From contig JAKBRL010000004.1 in NCBI GenBank assembly GCA_021845465.1, positions 1 to 42,947 of the forward strand: a DNA stretch of 42,947 nucleotides, given 5' to 3'. Below are positions 34,145 to 41,660 of the stretch, piece by piece. The DNA comes from Microcaldota archaeon (lineage in GTDB: Archaea; Micrarchaeota; Micrarchaeia; Micrarchaeales; CABMGC01). How positions within the stretch are numbered: the first letter of the stretch is position 1; each line of letters opens with the position of its first letter. The notes beneath the pieces were generated by a model, which worked only from the letters and a program-made list of their open reading frames with translations, was not told the origin of the DNA and searched no databases. The position numbers and the translations under genes were made by a program.

Positions 34145-34351
34145 ATGATGATCATGGAAAAATCTAAGCATGCAAGGTCAGGAGAAGTTTATTTTATAAG
34201 GGATATTGGGAAGGGAGCAGTACTCGCAGGAGCAGATGTGAGAATAAGAGTGCCAGCGCCAACTCGTGTAGTACCAGAAGAAAGAACCACACTTAATGCT
34301 AATGCTCATATATCATTAGTGGGAGCAAAGAGAGAACAACTGCCCACATGA
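34145..34351 (+). CDS. Small unknown protein
   Basis: 68 residues from ATG 34145 (further ATGs at 34148 and 34154), basic at the N-terminus (MEKSKHARSGEVYFIRDIGK) and rich in Val/Arg/Ala afterwards. A TATA-like TTTATAAAC at about 34116-34125 would place the transcript start near 34148, so the mRNA may be nearly leaderless and the longer frame from 34094 is unlikely. It converges on valS. Function unknown. Confidence 0.45.
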   Translation: MMIMEKSKHARSGEVYFIRDIGKGAVLAGADVRIRVPAPTRVVPEERTTLNANAHISLVGAKREQLPT

Positions 34352-34370
34352 CTTTTATGAAAACCGGAAA

Positions 34371-36716
34371 TTACCTTTTGGAAAAACTTATTTTTATTTC
34401 AGTTCCAGGGATTTCCAGTTCTCCTCTTCCTTCAGCAATCTTTTTTATATTCATGGATCCTCTAAGATCCATTTCTCCCTCTTTAGGGAAATTCTGAACT
34501 GTCAACTCCTCAAGTTCCGCATTTAATGCCATTCCGTTTGAATGTTTCCACTGCCTGACATATACAACTGTCTTCCAGATCTTGTCTCCCACAGAAACCT
34601 CGCTTTCATAGTTATCAAATTTATTATAGTCAGGCCATTCTGAAACATGTATTGACCTGGCATCACTCTTGCTGTACAGTACCAAGTATATCTCTTCCGT
34701 TATATAAGGCATAAAAGGTGCAAGCATCTTCAGTACAGAGAGAAAAACCATATTTAAGGTATAATTGGAACTCTTATCCCCATTGTATATCCTATATTTT
34801 ATGAACTCTACATAGTTGTCGCAGAAGAACCAGAAGAATTCTTCTATTGCACGCTTTGAACCTGCGTAATTATACACATCAAACATATCGGTGGCCTCTT
34901 TCTCAGCCTCCCTTAATTTTGATATTATCCATTTATCAATTATATTTGTAATTTCTTCAGGACCATCTCTATTCTTCTCTACAAATTTGGCAATATTCCA
35001 TAGCTTATTCATTAATCTTGAACCCGCAATTATCTCCTTTTCCTGGAATGTTGCATCTTCACCAAGTTTTGCAGAGCTGGCCCAGTACCGCAAAGCGTCG
35101 GCACCGTACTTCTCTATCAAAGGCATAGGCTCAGTCACATTGCCCAATGATTTATGCATGGCCTTTCCTTTAGGGTCAAGGGCATGGCCTGATATCATGG
35201 CATCTCTCCAAGGCAGTTTGCCAGTATGCAGGTAAGACTTTACTATTGTGGTGAAGAGCCAGAATGATATTATTTCATGGGCCTGGGGCCTCAATGCCAT
35301 AGGAAAGATCTCCGGCATCTCGTTATCCAGAGACCATCTGCTGTTTATTAAAGGAGTAAGCGACGAAGTTGCCCAGGTATCCATAACATCCTCTTCTGGA
35401 ATATACTCTAAGGATCCACATTTAGTGCATGCCTTACTGGGTTTTGAAGAAAGGGGATTTACTGGAAGTTCATTCTTCTCAGGAAGTATGGGAGAAGAGC
35501 AATTCTTGCAGTACCACACCGGGAACGGTATTCCAAAATATCTCTGCCTTGAGATATTCCAGTCCCATTGCAGGCCACGTATCCAGTTCTCATACCTTAC
35601 TCTCATATGGGAAGGATACCAGTTGAGCTCTCTTCCCAGCTCTATTAGTCTGTCCTTTATGTCAAGATATCTTATGTACCACTGCTGTTTTACTATGAAC
35701 TCTATCTCTGTCTTGCATCTTTCATGAACATTGACCGCATGTTCTATTTCCTTCCTTTCTAACAAGTATCCTCTCTTCCCAAGATCTTCTATTATCTGCG
35801 TTCTGGCTTCCTTGATTCCTTTTCCGAAGAAATACTCGTGGGTCATCTTTCCCTTCTCATCTATTATGATTCTGAGAGGAAGATTGTATGCCTTGTACCA
35901 GTCTATGTCAGTCACATCCCCAAACGTGCAGCACATAACAACCCCTGTTCCCTTTTTAGGATCAACTCTTCTGTCTTCCAATATCTCGACTTCCTGTCCG
36001 AATATAGGCACCTTCACCTTCCTGCCTACAAACTTTTTTGTATCCTCGTTTTCAGGACTCACAAAAATCGCAACACAGGCAGGAAGCATCTCAGGCCTTG
36101 TTGTCGCTATTATTATTTCATCATCAAATCTTATCTTTACGAATTCGGATTTAAGCATCTTGTCCTCAAGTTCCATCTGGGAAAGCGCAGTCTTTTCCTT
36201 AGTACACCATATTGTTGGGGTTTCCTTCTGGTAAGCCCTTCCCATCCTGTAAAGTTCAATGAATGAATACTGGGAGATCTTCTGCACATCGTCGCTTATG
36301 GTTGTGTAAAAATAATCCCAGTCTACTGAAATTCCCACCTTTTTCCATATGTCAATATACTTCTGCTCGTAATCTTTTATTGTAGTCTTTACGAGGCTGA
36401 CAAATTTCTCTCTGCCTACATGCTCTGCAGTTATCTTGTTCTGTTTTTCTACAAGAATCTCTGTTGGTAGTCCATTGTTATCAAGTCCGAACGGATAGAA
36501 AACAGAAAAACCACGCATGCGTTTATACCTCGCTGCAAAGTCTGCTTGGGAATACGAATATACGTGACCTACATGTATTTCTCCTGAAATCGTAGGTGGC
36601 GGCGTGTCTATTGCATATATTCTTCTGCCATCTTTTTTATATTTATAAATGTCTTCCTTACCCCAAAAATCAGCTATTCTTGCCTCCGCTTCCTTGGGAT
36701 TGTATCTATCATCCAT
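34371..36716 (-). CDS. valS: Valyl-tRNA synthetase, archaeal type
   Basis: 781 residues; charges tRNA-Val. Class I signatures: the HIGH motif is HVGH (residues 48-51, after PPPTISGEI) and the KMSKS motif is AMHKS (519-523). The editing domain lies at about 150-330 (IIATTRPEMLPACVAIFV). WYCKNC and CTKCGS at about 400-440 form a zinc knuckle. The anticodon-binding domain is C-terminal and the terminal coiled coil of bacterial ValRS is absent, as usual in archaea. Its promoter region (TTATATATTTAAG on this strand) lies 15-35 bases upstream. Confidence 0.97.
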   Translation of the reverse strand: MDDRYNPKEAEARIADFWGKEDIYKYKKDGRRIYAIDTPPPTISGEIHVGHVYSYSQADFAARYKRMRGFSVFYPFGLDNNGLPTEILVEKQNKITAEHVGREKFVSLVKTTIKDYEQKYIDIWKKVGISVDWDYFYTTISDDVQKISQYSFIELYRMGRAYQKETPTIWCTKEKTALSQMELEDKMLKSEFVKIRFDDEIIIATTRPEMLPACVAIFVSPENEDTKKFVGRKVKVPIFGQEVEILEDRRVDPKKGTGVVMCCTFGDVTDIDWYKAYNLPLRIIIDEKGKMTHEYFFGKGIKEARTQIIEDLGKRGYLLERKEIEHAVNVHERCKTEIEFIVKQQWYIRYLDIKDRLIELGRELNWYPSHMRVRYENWIRGLQWDWNISRQRYFGIPFPVWYCKNCSSPILPEKNELPVNPLSSKPSKACTKCGSLEYIPEEDVMDTWATSSLTPLINSRWSLDNEMPEIFPMALRPQAHEIISFWLFTTIVKSYLHTGKLPWRDAMISGHALDPKGKAMHKSLGNVTEPMPLIEKYGADALRYWASSAKLGEDATFQEKEIIAGSRLMNKLWNIAKFVEKNRDGPEEITNIIDKWIISKLREAEKEATDMFDVYNYAGSKRAIEEFFWFFCDNYVEFIKYRIYNGDKSSNYTLNMVFLSVLKMLAPFMPYITEEIYLVLYSKSDARSIHVSEWPDYNKFDNYESEVSVGDKIWKTVVYVRQWKHSNGMALNAELEELTVQNFPKEGEMDLRGSMNIKKIAEGRGELEIPGTEIKISFSKR

Positions 36717-36849
36717 GTTCCATTATTCTTGTCTTAAATATATAAATAGTTCCTCTGTATCTCTACATCAAGAGATCAAAATATCTATTCAGAAAATGCC
36801 AAATGCACAAAAATCTTCACACGATTATTCTGCCTCCTCCGCTGCGTCT

Positions 36850-37563
36850 TTAGCCCCACATCTCAGCCTTGACATTTTCCGATTTTACTCCCATCGAAAG
36901 CAATGCGTCTTTGCATGCCTTCACAAATGCAGGAGGCCCGCATATGTAGCTTATTCTCTCCATGAAGTCAGGAACCTCCCTCTTCATCATCTCTGTGTTA
37001 ACGTGGCCTGTCTCTCCTTTCCATCCATCGCCTTCCTGCGGTCTTGTAACTGTAATTATCAGCCTGAACTCAGATTCTTTGGCGTAGGCTTCAAGCTGTT
37101 CTTTATAGATAAGCTCATTTGCATATTTTGTGCTATAAAGCATAACAGAATCCATATCCGAATTAAGCTGCTTTGCATATCTCAGCATTGACATAAACGG
37201 AGCTATTCCTGTTCCTCCTGCGAGAAAAAGAAATTTCTTGCCTGCATTTATGTCGAACTTGAATTGACCATATGGTGCAGAAACCAGGTACCTGTCTCCT
37301 ATCTTTGCATAGTCAAGTTTTGAAGTGAACCTTCCATGTATCAACGAAATTACAAATTCAAGCTGATCCGAAGGCGGTGAGTTGGCTATGGAGAATGCTC
37401 TGGCTATCGATTCTCCTGTAGATTCATTTTTGTAAGCAAGCATTGCAAACATGCCTGGTGTAAAATCTATAGATGTGCAGTCTTTCGCTTTAAATATAAA
37501 AGATGTCACGCTAGGAGTCAGTTTTTTTATCTCAATTATCTCATATGGTTTATCTTTTATCAT
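36850..37563 (-). CDS. Ferredoxin-NADP+-reductase-family flavoprotein
   Basis: 237 residues. An FAD-binding barrel (ARAFSIANSPPSDQLEF, the R-x-Y/F-S motif, about residues 54-70) precedes an NAD(P)-binding domain (FLFLAGGTGIAPFMSMLR; C-terminal YICGPPAFVKACKDAL). No 2Fe-2S or extra domain, so a simple flavin reductase or electron-transfer module. The ATG at 37563 has GGAAGGA six bases upstream; the ATG at 37578 is the alternative. It lies between Sec61-beta and valS on the same strand. Confidence 0.88.
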   Translation of the reverse strand: MIKDKPYEIIEIKKLTPSVTSFIFKAKDCTSIDFTPGMFAMLAYKNESTGESIARAFSIANSPPSDQLEFVISLIHGRFTSKLDYAKIGDRYLVSAPYGQFKFDINAGKKFLFLAGGTGIAPFMSMLRYAKQLNSDMDSVMLYSTKYANELIYKEQLEAYAKESEFRLIITVTRPQEGDGWKGETGHVNTEMMKREVPDFMERISYICGPPAFVKACKDALLSMGVKSENVKAEMWG

Positions 37564-37651
37564 ACAAATTCCTTCCATGCCAAAAGCAGATACGTTCTAC
37601 CTCCCAAAACACACTGCAGAGCAATAAACATCCAAATGGTTAACCCTTATC

Positions 37652-37813
37652 TCAGAAGGATGCTGTTATAAAGTGATCCAGAACTACTATCAATATGGCA
37701 AATGCCGCTACTGCTATAAGCAATACTTTTGGGCCTATTATGGGTCCTTTTTCAGGCGCATCGTAAAAGCTTAATACCCCTGCCTGGGTCTGTGGAGTTG
37801 ATAGCGTTGCCAT
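37652..37813 (-). CDS. Sec61-beta (archaeal SecG) subunit
   Basis: 53 residues. Short N-terminal cytosolic part, then AGVLSFYDAPEKGPIIGPKV and a single C-terminal membrane helix (about 29-46). The G-L/V-x-x-F-Y-D and G-P-K-V signatures identify the beta subunit of the archaeal Sec translocon. A TATA element 28-37 bases upstream of the ATG implies an almost leaderless mRNA. It starts the unit that continues into the flavoprotein reductase after 88 bases. Confidence 0.85.
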   Translation of the reverse strand: MATLSTPQTQAGVLSFYDAPEKGPIIGPKVLLIAVAAFAILIVVLDHFITASF

Positions 37814-37840
37814 ACAATCGAATTTTTATATGTAGAAAAA

Positions 37841-37850
37841 CTATATAAAT
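37841..37850. promoter_or_regulatory. Near-palindromic TATA element between divergent genes
   Basis: CTATATAAAT on the plus strand reads ATTTATATAG on the minus strand. On the minus strand it sits 28-37 bases upstream of the Sec61-beta ATG, ideal for a leaderless start. On the plus strand it is 58-67 bases before the ATG at 37908, where TTTTAAAT near 37864-37871 is an alternative. Confidence 0.45.
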
Positions 37851-37907
37851 GTAATCAAATCCAATTTTAAATCTGAACAGGAATTAGATTAGGCACCAGT
37901 GATAACA

Positions 37908-38477
37908 ATGGACCAAATAAACAAACCACGCACGATTAGACTCAGAAGGCCAGACTCATACCCACAGATTAGAGAAGCCTCCAGAATAACAGAATTCTGC
38001 AATAACTATACTACATATCTACATAACAAGCCTACAAACGATCCAGAACTAAAAAATGCCATGTGCAGACTGGTAGATTCCGAACCATCCAGGCAGCCGG
38101 GCAGCCTTTTACTTCTTTCTTCAATAATGTTGGATAAGGCTCTCAATTCCAATCCTCGCTGGATTAATGGCCAGCTGGGTCAACTTCTAGCAGTATCTAC
38201 CGCTCTTCATGTAAGGCAAGCGAGAAGCGCAGAGGAAAATGGGAGGTTTAATATCGCAGCTAGGGAATACTGGGTTGCAGGAAACAAGGCAGATGTAATA
38301 AGAGTCTATCAAATATGGGCAAACAGAGACAGAGATAGGGGAAATATTCGTGAAGCCAAAGCACTCCAGGAGATGTTAGACCGAGGAACCCATCCGCTTG
38401 ATACTCCTGCCTTTTATAAAGATACAATACCTGAAATAGCAAAGAAACTCCTAATCTCTGCAAAAAGAAAAGAATGA
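37908..38477 (+). CDS. Unknown helical protein, TPR-like
   Basis: 189 residues from ATG 37908 (GTG 37899 is an in-frame alternative). Soluble and helical. The C-terminal half (ENGRFNIAAREYWVAGNKAD ... RDRGNIREAKALQEMLDRG) has the spacing of one or two TPR-like helical hairpins, which suggests protein binding. No catalytic motif. It precedes the RIO1 kinase gene by 42 bases on the same strand. Confidence 0.6.
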   Translation: MDQINKPRTIRLRRPDSYPQIREASRITEFCNNYTTYLHNKPTNDPELKNAMCRLVDSEPSRQPGSLLLLSSIMLDKALNSNPRWINGQLGQLLAVSTALHVRQARSAEENGRFNIAAREYWVAGNKADVIRVYQIWANRDRDRGNIREAKALQEMLDRGTHPLDTPAFYKDTIPEIAKKLLISAKRKE

Positions 38478-38519
38478 TATGCTTGTCCTTTAAATAATAT
38501 GCTTATCTGGTAGTATTCA

Positions 38520-39281
38520 ATGTCAAGGATGGTAAGCAAGAGAAAGAGATCATCAAGGGAGGATTATCCTCTCAGCGAGCAGCTTAAGATAGAAGAAGGC
38601 GTCTTTGAAAGAAGAACAATGCTCCATATTAAAAAGCTATTCACCAGAAACATAATATCAAAACTTGAGTTCATAATTGCGAAGGGAAAAGAGGCAGACG
38701 TATATATAGCTGATCACGGAAGCTCAGTTCCTTCGGACTTTGTTGCAGTAAAGATATTCAGGCTTGAGACATCAAGCTTTGAAAAACGTACCGACTACAT
38801 AAACGGAGACCCGAGATTCTTCCGAATAAAATCAGGCATATCGGGAATTGTCAACGAATGGTGCAAAAAAGAATACTCAAACCTAAGAATAGCAGAAGCC
38901 GCAGGACTTCATTCTCCCAAGCCCTATCTCTTCAATGGAAATATCCTGGCAATGGAATTCATTGGAGATTCGGAAGGCAAGCCCTCCCAATCACTCAAGG
39001 CCGCAGGCGCAGCCGATCCTGTAAATGCGCTCGATTCAATACTAGAAGACATGAAGAAGCTATACTCAAGGGATCTGATCCACGGAGATATCAGTGAATA
39101 CAACATACTTATGAAAGATGAAGTCCCTTATCTGATAGACTTCGGCCAGGCAGTTGTAAAAGACCATCCCAAAGCAGAAGAGTTCCTTAAACGAGACATA
39201 TCTGTAATCCTCTCTTATTTCAGAAAAAATTATGGAATCTCAAGAAATGAAGATGAATCATTCAAACAGATAACTTCTTAA
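38520..39281 (+). CDS. RIO1-type serine kinase
   Basis: 253 residues. The RIO nucleotide loop is AKGKEADVYIA, with the catalytic lysine in FVAVKIFRLET. The catalytic loop is HGDISEYNIL (Asp190, Asn195) and the metal-binding Asp lies in LIDFGQAV (Asp207), all diagnostic of RIO1. The role is maturation of the small ribosomal subunit. The start is close to TATA-like ATTTAAATA..., so the mRNA is probably near-leaderless. It converges on the aIF1A gene. Confidence 0.95.
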   Translation: MSRMVSKRKRSSREDYPLSEQLKIEEGVFERRTMLHIKKLFTRNIISKLEFIIAKGKEADVYIADHGSSVPSDFVAVKIFRLETSSFEKRTDYINGDPRFFRIKSGISGIVNEWCKKEYSNLRIAEAAGLHSPKPYLFNGNILAMEFIGDSEGKPSQSLKAAGAADPVNALDSILEDMKKLYSRDLIHGDISEYNILMKDEVPYLIDFGQAVVKDHPKAEEFLKRDISVILSYFRKNYGISRNEDESFKQITS

Positions 39282-39317
39282 GATTCTCCCAGATTCCAAA
39301 ATAGGAAATGGTATCAA

Positions 39318-39635
39318 TTATTTAGGTATCTCATATCCTTTTCTCTGGAGAAGATCCCTGTCCATTATGCTGTACCTCCATACTATGTCTCCCCTTTCAT
39401 CTCCCTGAACTGGCCACGGTGTAACCAGGACTAAGTCGTTCTCTTTAACCCAGAATCTTCTCTTAAGCCTTCCAGGTATAGAACACCTGCGAACCTTCTT
39501 ATCCGAGCAGAATATATCAAAATTGGTAGATCCAAGCGATTTTATCACAATTCCTATTATCTGGTTTCCCCTCGGAAGCATAAGCTGCGGAGCAGCTCCC
39601 TGATTTCCTGTTTTTTTATACATAAAATTCCTCAA
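39318..39635 (-). CDS. Translation initiation factor aIF1A
   Basis: 105 residues with an OB fold: QLMLPRGNQIIGIVIKSLGS, CSIPGRLKRRFWVKENDLVL and TPWPVQGDERGDIVWRYS. These are the conserved strands of eIF1A/aIF1A, equivalent to bacterial IF1. The N-terminal basic tail (MRNFMYKKTGNQG) is short. The ATG overlaps the aIF2-beta stop by four bases, so two initiation factors are translated from one mRNA. Confidence 0.95.
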   Translation of the reverse strand: MRNFMYKKTGNQGAAPQLMLPRGNQIIGIVIKSLGSTNFDIFCSDKKVRRCSIPGRLKRRFWVKENDLVLVTPWPVQGDERGDIVWRYSIMDRDLLQRKGYEIPK

Positions 39636-40048
39636 TAGCTCTTAATTGTATATCTTGCACCGCATGCCTCGCAGCTTATTGTCACATATCCGCGCTCTCT
39701 GCCTTCTATATGTGTATCGGGCTTATGGCACTCTTTGCATATAACATACGCCTCAAAGAACCTTCTTATTTTTGAATTTAACTCAGCAGATTGTACCCTC
39801 GCGCTTATTTCCATGGTATGCTCATAAAGACTGACCGGCGCCGCAAGCTCTTTCGTCAGATACTTGGCTATCTCATCCTTGCTTCTACGTGCCTTGTCTG
39901 CTATCTGATCTATGTTTTTGAGTATAGTCTTTCCTCCCTGCACCAGAGAATCAGCCTCAGGCACTACGAAATCCGACTTTTCTACTGAAAGGGCAGGCAA
40001 TTCTGAAAAGGCTTTATCTAAAAGTTCATCGTAATCCAAGAGAATCAC
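39632..40048 (-). CDS. Translation initiation factor aIF2 subunit beta
   Basis: 138 residues, full length. An N-terminal helix, a core alpha/beta domain (KTILKNIDQIADKARRSKDE, YLTKELAAPVS) and a C-terminal zinc finger with Cys104, Cys107, Cys126 and Cys129 (CKECHKPDTH ... CEACGARY). It is part of the heterotrimer that brings initiator tRNA to the ribosome. Upstream of and overlapping aIF1A by four bases. Confidence 0.95.
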   Translation of the reverse strand: MILLDYDELLDKAFSELPALSVEKSDFVVPEADSLVQGGKTILKNIDQIADKARRSKDEIAKYLTKELAAPVSLYEHTMEISARVQSAELNSKIRRFFEAYVICKECHKPDTHIEGRERGYVTISCEACGARYTIKSY

Positions 40049-40095
40049 ATATAAGAATAGACTAAAAAGATATTAATACATGACACTACAGCCAC

Positions 40096-41097
40096 TCAAG
40101 GCGGTGTATAGCTATAAGCCCACCCATTAGTGAATATCATATTTTCGGGTATTCCATCCTCTCCGTTTCCTGAATAATCTTTAGTATTGCCATTAAGCGG
40201 CCACCACCCTACAAGATTATTAAGGTCAACAGGCACCCCTCCTATTCCTTCCTGATACAGATAGTTTATCTCAGCAGGAGAAAGGCTACTGTTGTATATC
40301 TGTATATTTGATATTGTTCCGTTGAAGAATTCATTGCTGGAGAACCCCGTATATATCTGATTCCCTGTTATGGAATTTACCGGACCATTTTGCGATATCG
40401 CACCAAAGGTAAGGTTTTCATCGAAATATGATATTGGCGTATTTATATTATTATTAGTGCCACTTCCTATTTCCTTTCCGTTAGCATACCAGTATTTATT
40501 GTTTCCATCTACGCTTACTGCAAGAAAGATCCATTGTTTAAATCCGCTTCCAGGTATAAAATAAGAAATTCCACTCCAGTTTGCAAAAGTATCCCATTCG
40601 AGGCACAACCCTACAGAATTTACCGAGATGATACTATTTTCAGATCCTACAACACACCCATTGCTGTTCATATAATTAAGTTTCATTCCATACTGGCCCT
40701 CTTTGTCTACAACATCGTGGAATGGGGCACCCATTATATAAACCCACGCAGTTATGGTCATAGCCTGGCCTTGTATGTTTGCTAGACTACTCTCGGCATT
40801 CGAATCAGGAATAAACACAAACCCTCCAACACCTGTAGATTTCATAACATATTCGGGCAGTTCATTATTGCATGTTCCCTGTATGGATATATGGGAAGAC
40901 GTTCCAGGGCCATAAGGCCTATAGATCTGGCAGCTGCCCGGCTGAACCTTTGGCGCAAGTGATGCAGGATTGAAGATTCCGAGCCCGAAGAGAGCTCCGA
41001 GCACAACAGCGATGATAAGTATGGCCCAACCATATGTCATCAGGTACTCCATTGCGGATTGTGATCTGAATAAAGCCGATTCTTTACCTGTGCTCAT
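40096..41097 (-). CDS. LamG-domain protein with class III (pilin-type) signal peptide
   Basis: 333 residues. The N-terminus holds QSAMEYLMTYGWAILIIAVV from Gln13, a class III signal peptide and pilin hydrophobic helix of the kind processed by archaeal prepilin peptidase. A LamG/concanavalin-like domain follows (about 100-300: AMTITAWVYIMGAPFHDVVD, NGTISNIQIYNSSLSPAEIN), then VGWWPLNGNTKDYSGNGEDG near the end. It probably assembles into, or decorates, a pilus-like surface fibre. A TATA-like ATTAAAATA lies about 25 bases upstream of the ATG. No prepilin peptidase or pilus ATPase is in this window. Confidence 0.85.
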   Translation of the reverse strand: MSTGKESALFRSQSAMEYLMTYGWAILIIAVVLGALFGLGIFNPASLAPKVQPGSCQIYRPYGPGTSSHISIQGTCNNELPEYVMKSTGVGGFVFIPDSNAESSLANIQGQAMTITAWVYIMGAPFHDVVDKEGQYGMKLNYMNSNGCVVGSENSIISVNSVGLCLEWDTFANWSGISYFIPGSGFKQWIFLAVSVDGNNKYWYANGKEIGSGTNNNINTPISYFDENLTFGAISQNGPVNSITGNQIYTGFSSNEFFNGTISNIQIYNSSLSPAEINYLYQEGIGGVPVDLNNLVGWWPLNGNTKDYSGNGEDGIPENMIFTNGWAYSYTPP

Positions 41098-41179
41098 ACT
41101 TCATACTCAGAAGGAAAACTATTTTAATACTCCCATCAAATTAGAAACTAGGAAGTTGACAAATTAAGTAACTCCATGT

Positions 41180-41188
41180 TTTATAATG
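41180..41188 (+). promoter_or_regulatory. TATA-like box before the hairpin-rich region
   Basis: TTTATAATG. A start 25-27 bases downstream of its centre is near 41210, almost exactly where the run of hairpins begins (41213). Confidence 0.35.
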
Positions 41189-41212
41189 TTTTAGGTTTTT
41201 CTCTTCTCTTTT

Positions 41213-41395
41213 TACCGTCTGAAACAGTGGGTATGAAGGTCCCTGTTAGGATATTGGGTATCCTTGCCAGGAGACCAACACAATGAAAATTGTTGAGACA
41301 AAAACTAAAATAATAGAGCTACGGGTAGCAGTCTGTGTCATAGTGCAGGGACAGATCGCTAATGGTGAGGAAACGAGCCTCAATAATCGCCAAAA
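41213..41395 (+). ncRNA. Candidate structured RNA or long structured leader
   Basis: The 307-base gap between the pilin-like gene and the next plus-strand gene holds a chain of hairpins. H1: TACC-GGTA with inner CTG-AAA-CAG (41213-41233). H2: a 39-base stem, GGTC and CCTG pairing CAGG and GACC around one bulged A, topped by AGGATA/TATCCT (41238-41276). H3: ACAAT-GAAA-ATTGT, a GNRA-type tetraloop (41280-41293). H4: GCTA/TAGC (41318-41329). H5: GTCTGT/ACAGAT (41331-41356). H6: TGAGG/CCTCA (41366-41382). A TATA-like box lies at 41180. No tRNA, SRP, 5S or RNase P signature was found. It could be an independent RNA or the leader of the 82-codon gene. Confidence 0.45.
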
Positions 41396-41404
41396 TAAAG
41401 TATC

Positions 41405-41653
41405 ATGCGTTTTGTCATGGGCCAGGTAAGGAAAAATGATACATCACATACGATAGACAAGATTTCGATACTTCATGCAGGCGCCGAAGCCGCACTGATA
41501 GCCCTGTGTAGGTTTGATGGCTCCACTTCGTTACCTGATTTTAAGTTAGCCGCCGAAGAAGTGAGAGATCTCTTGCGCGACAGGTCACATGAAAAGATAA
41601 ATGAGGCCATAAATGAAGCCAATAAACAATCACAGGCAACTGCAAGAGGATAA
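41405..41653 (+). CDS. Small unknown protein downstream of the structured region
   Basis: 82 residues from ATG 41405, or 78 from ATG 41417 (MGQVRKNDTSHTIDKISILH). Soluble, with a C-terminal amphipathic, charged helix (AAEEVRDLLRDRSHEKINEA). No known motif. It begins nine bases after the last hairpin segment, without a clear ribosome-binding site, so it may be expressed from the same transcript. It converges on the kinase fusion gene, with an eight-base gap. Confidence 0.45.
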   Translation: MRFVMGQVRKNDTSHTIDKISILHAGAEAALIALCRFDGSTSLPDFKLAAEEVRDLLRDRSHEKINEAINEANKQSQATARG

Positions 41654-41660
41654 CAACTGC

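Noticed and set aside
41213..41395. RNase P, SRP or 5S RNA identity for the hairpin region
   Set aside because: GAGGAAAC near the 3' end faintly recalls RNase P, but it lies at the wrong end and the other conserved regions are missing. No SRP GGAAG-type loop or 5S pattern is present.
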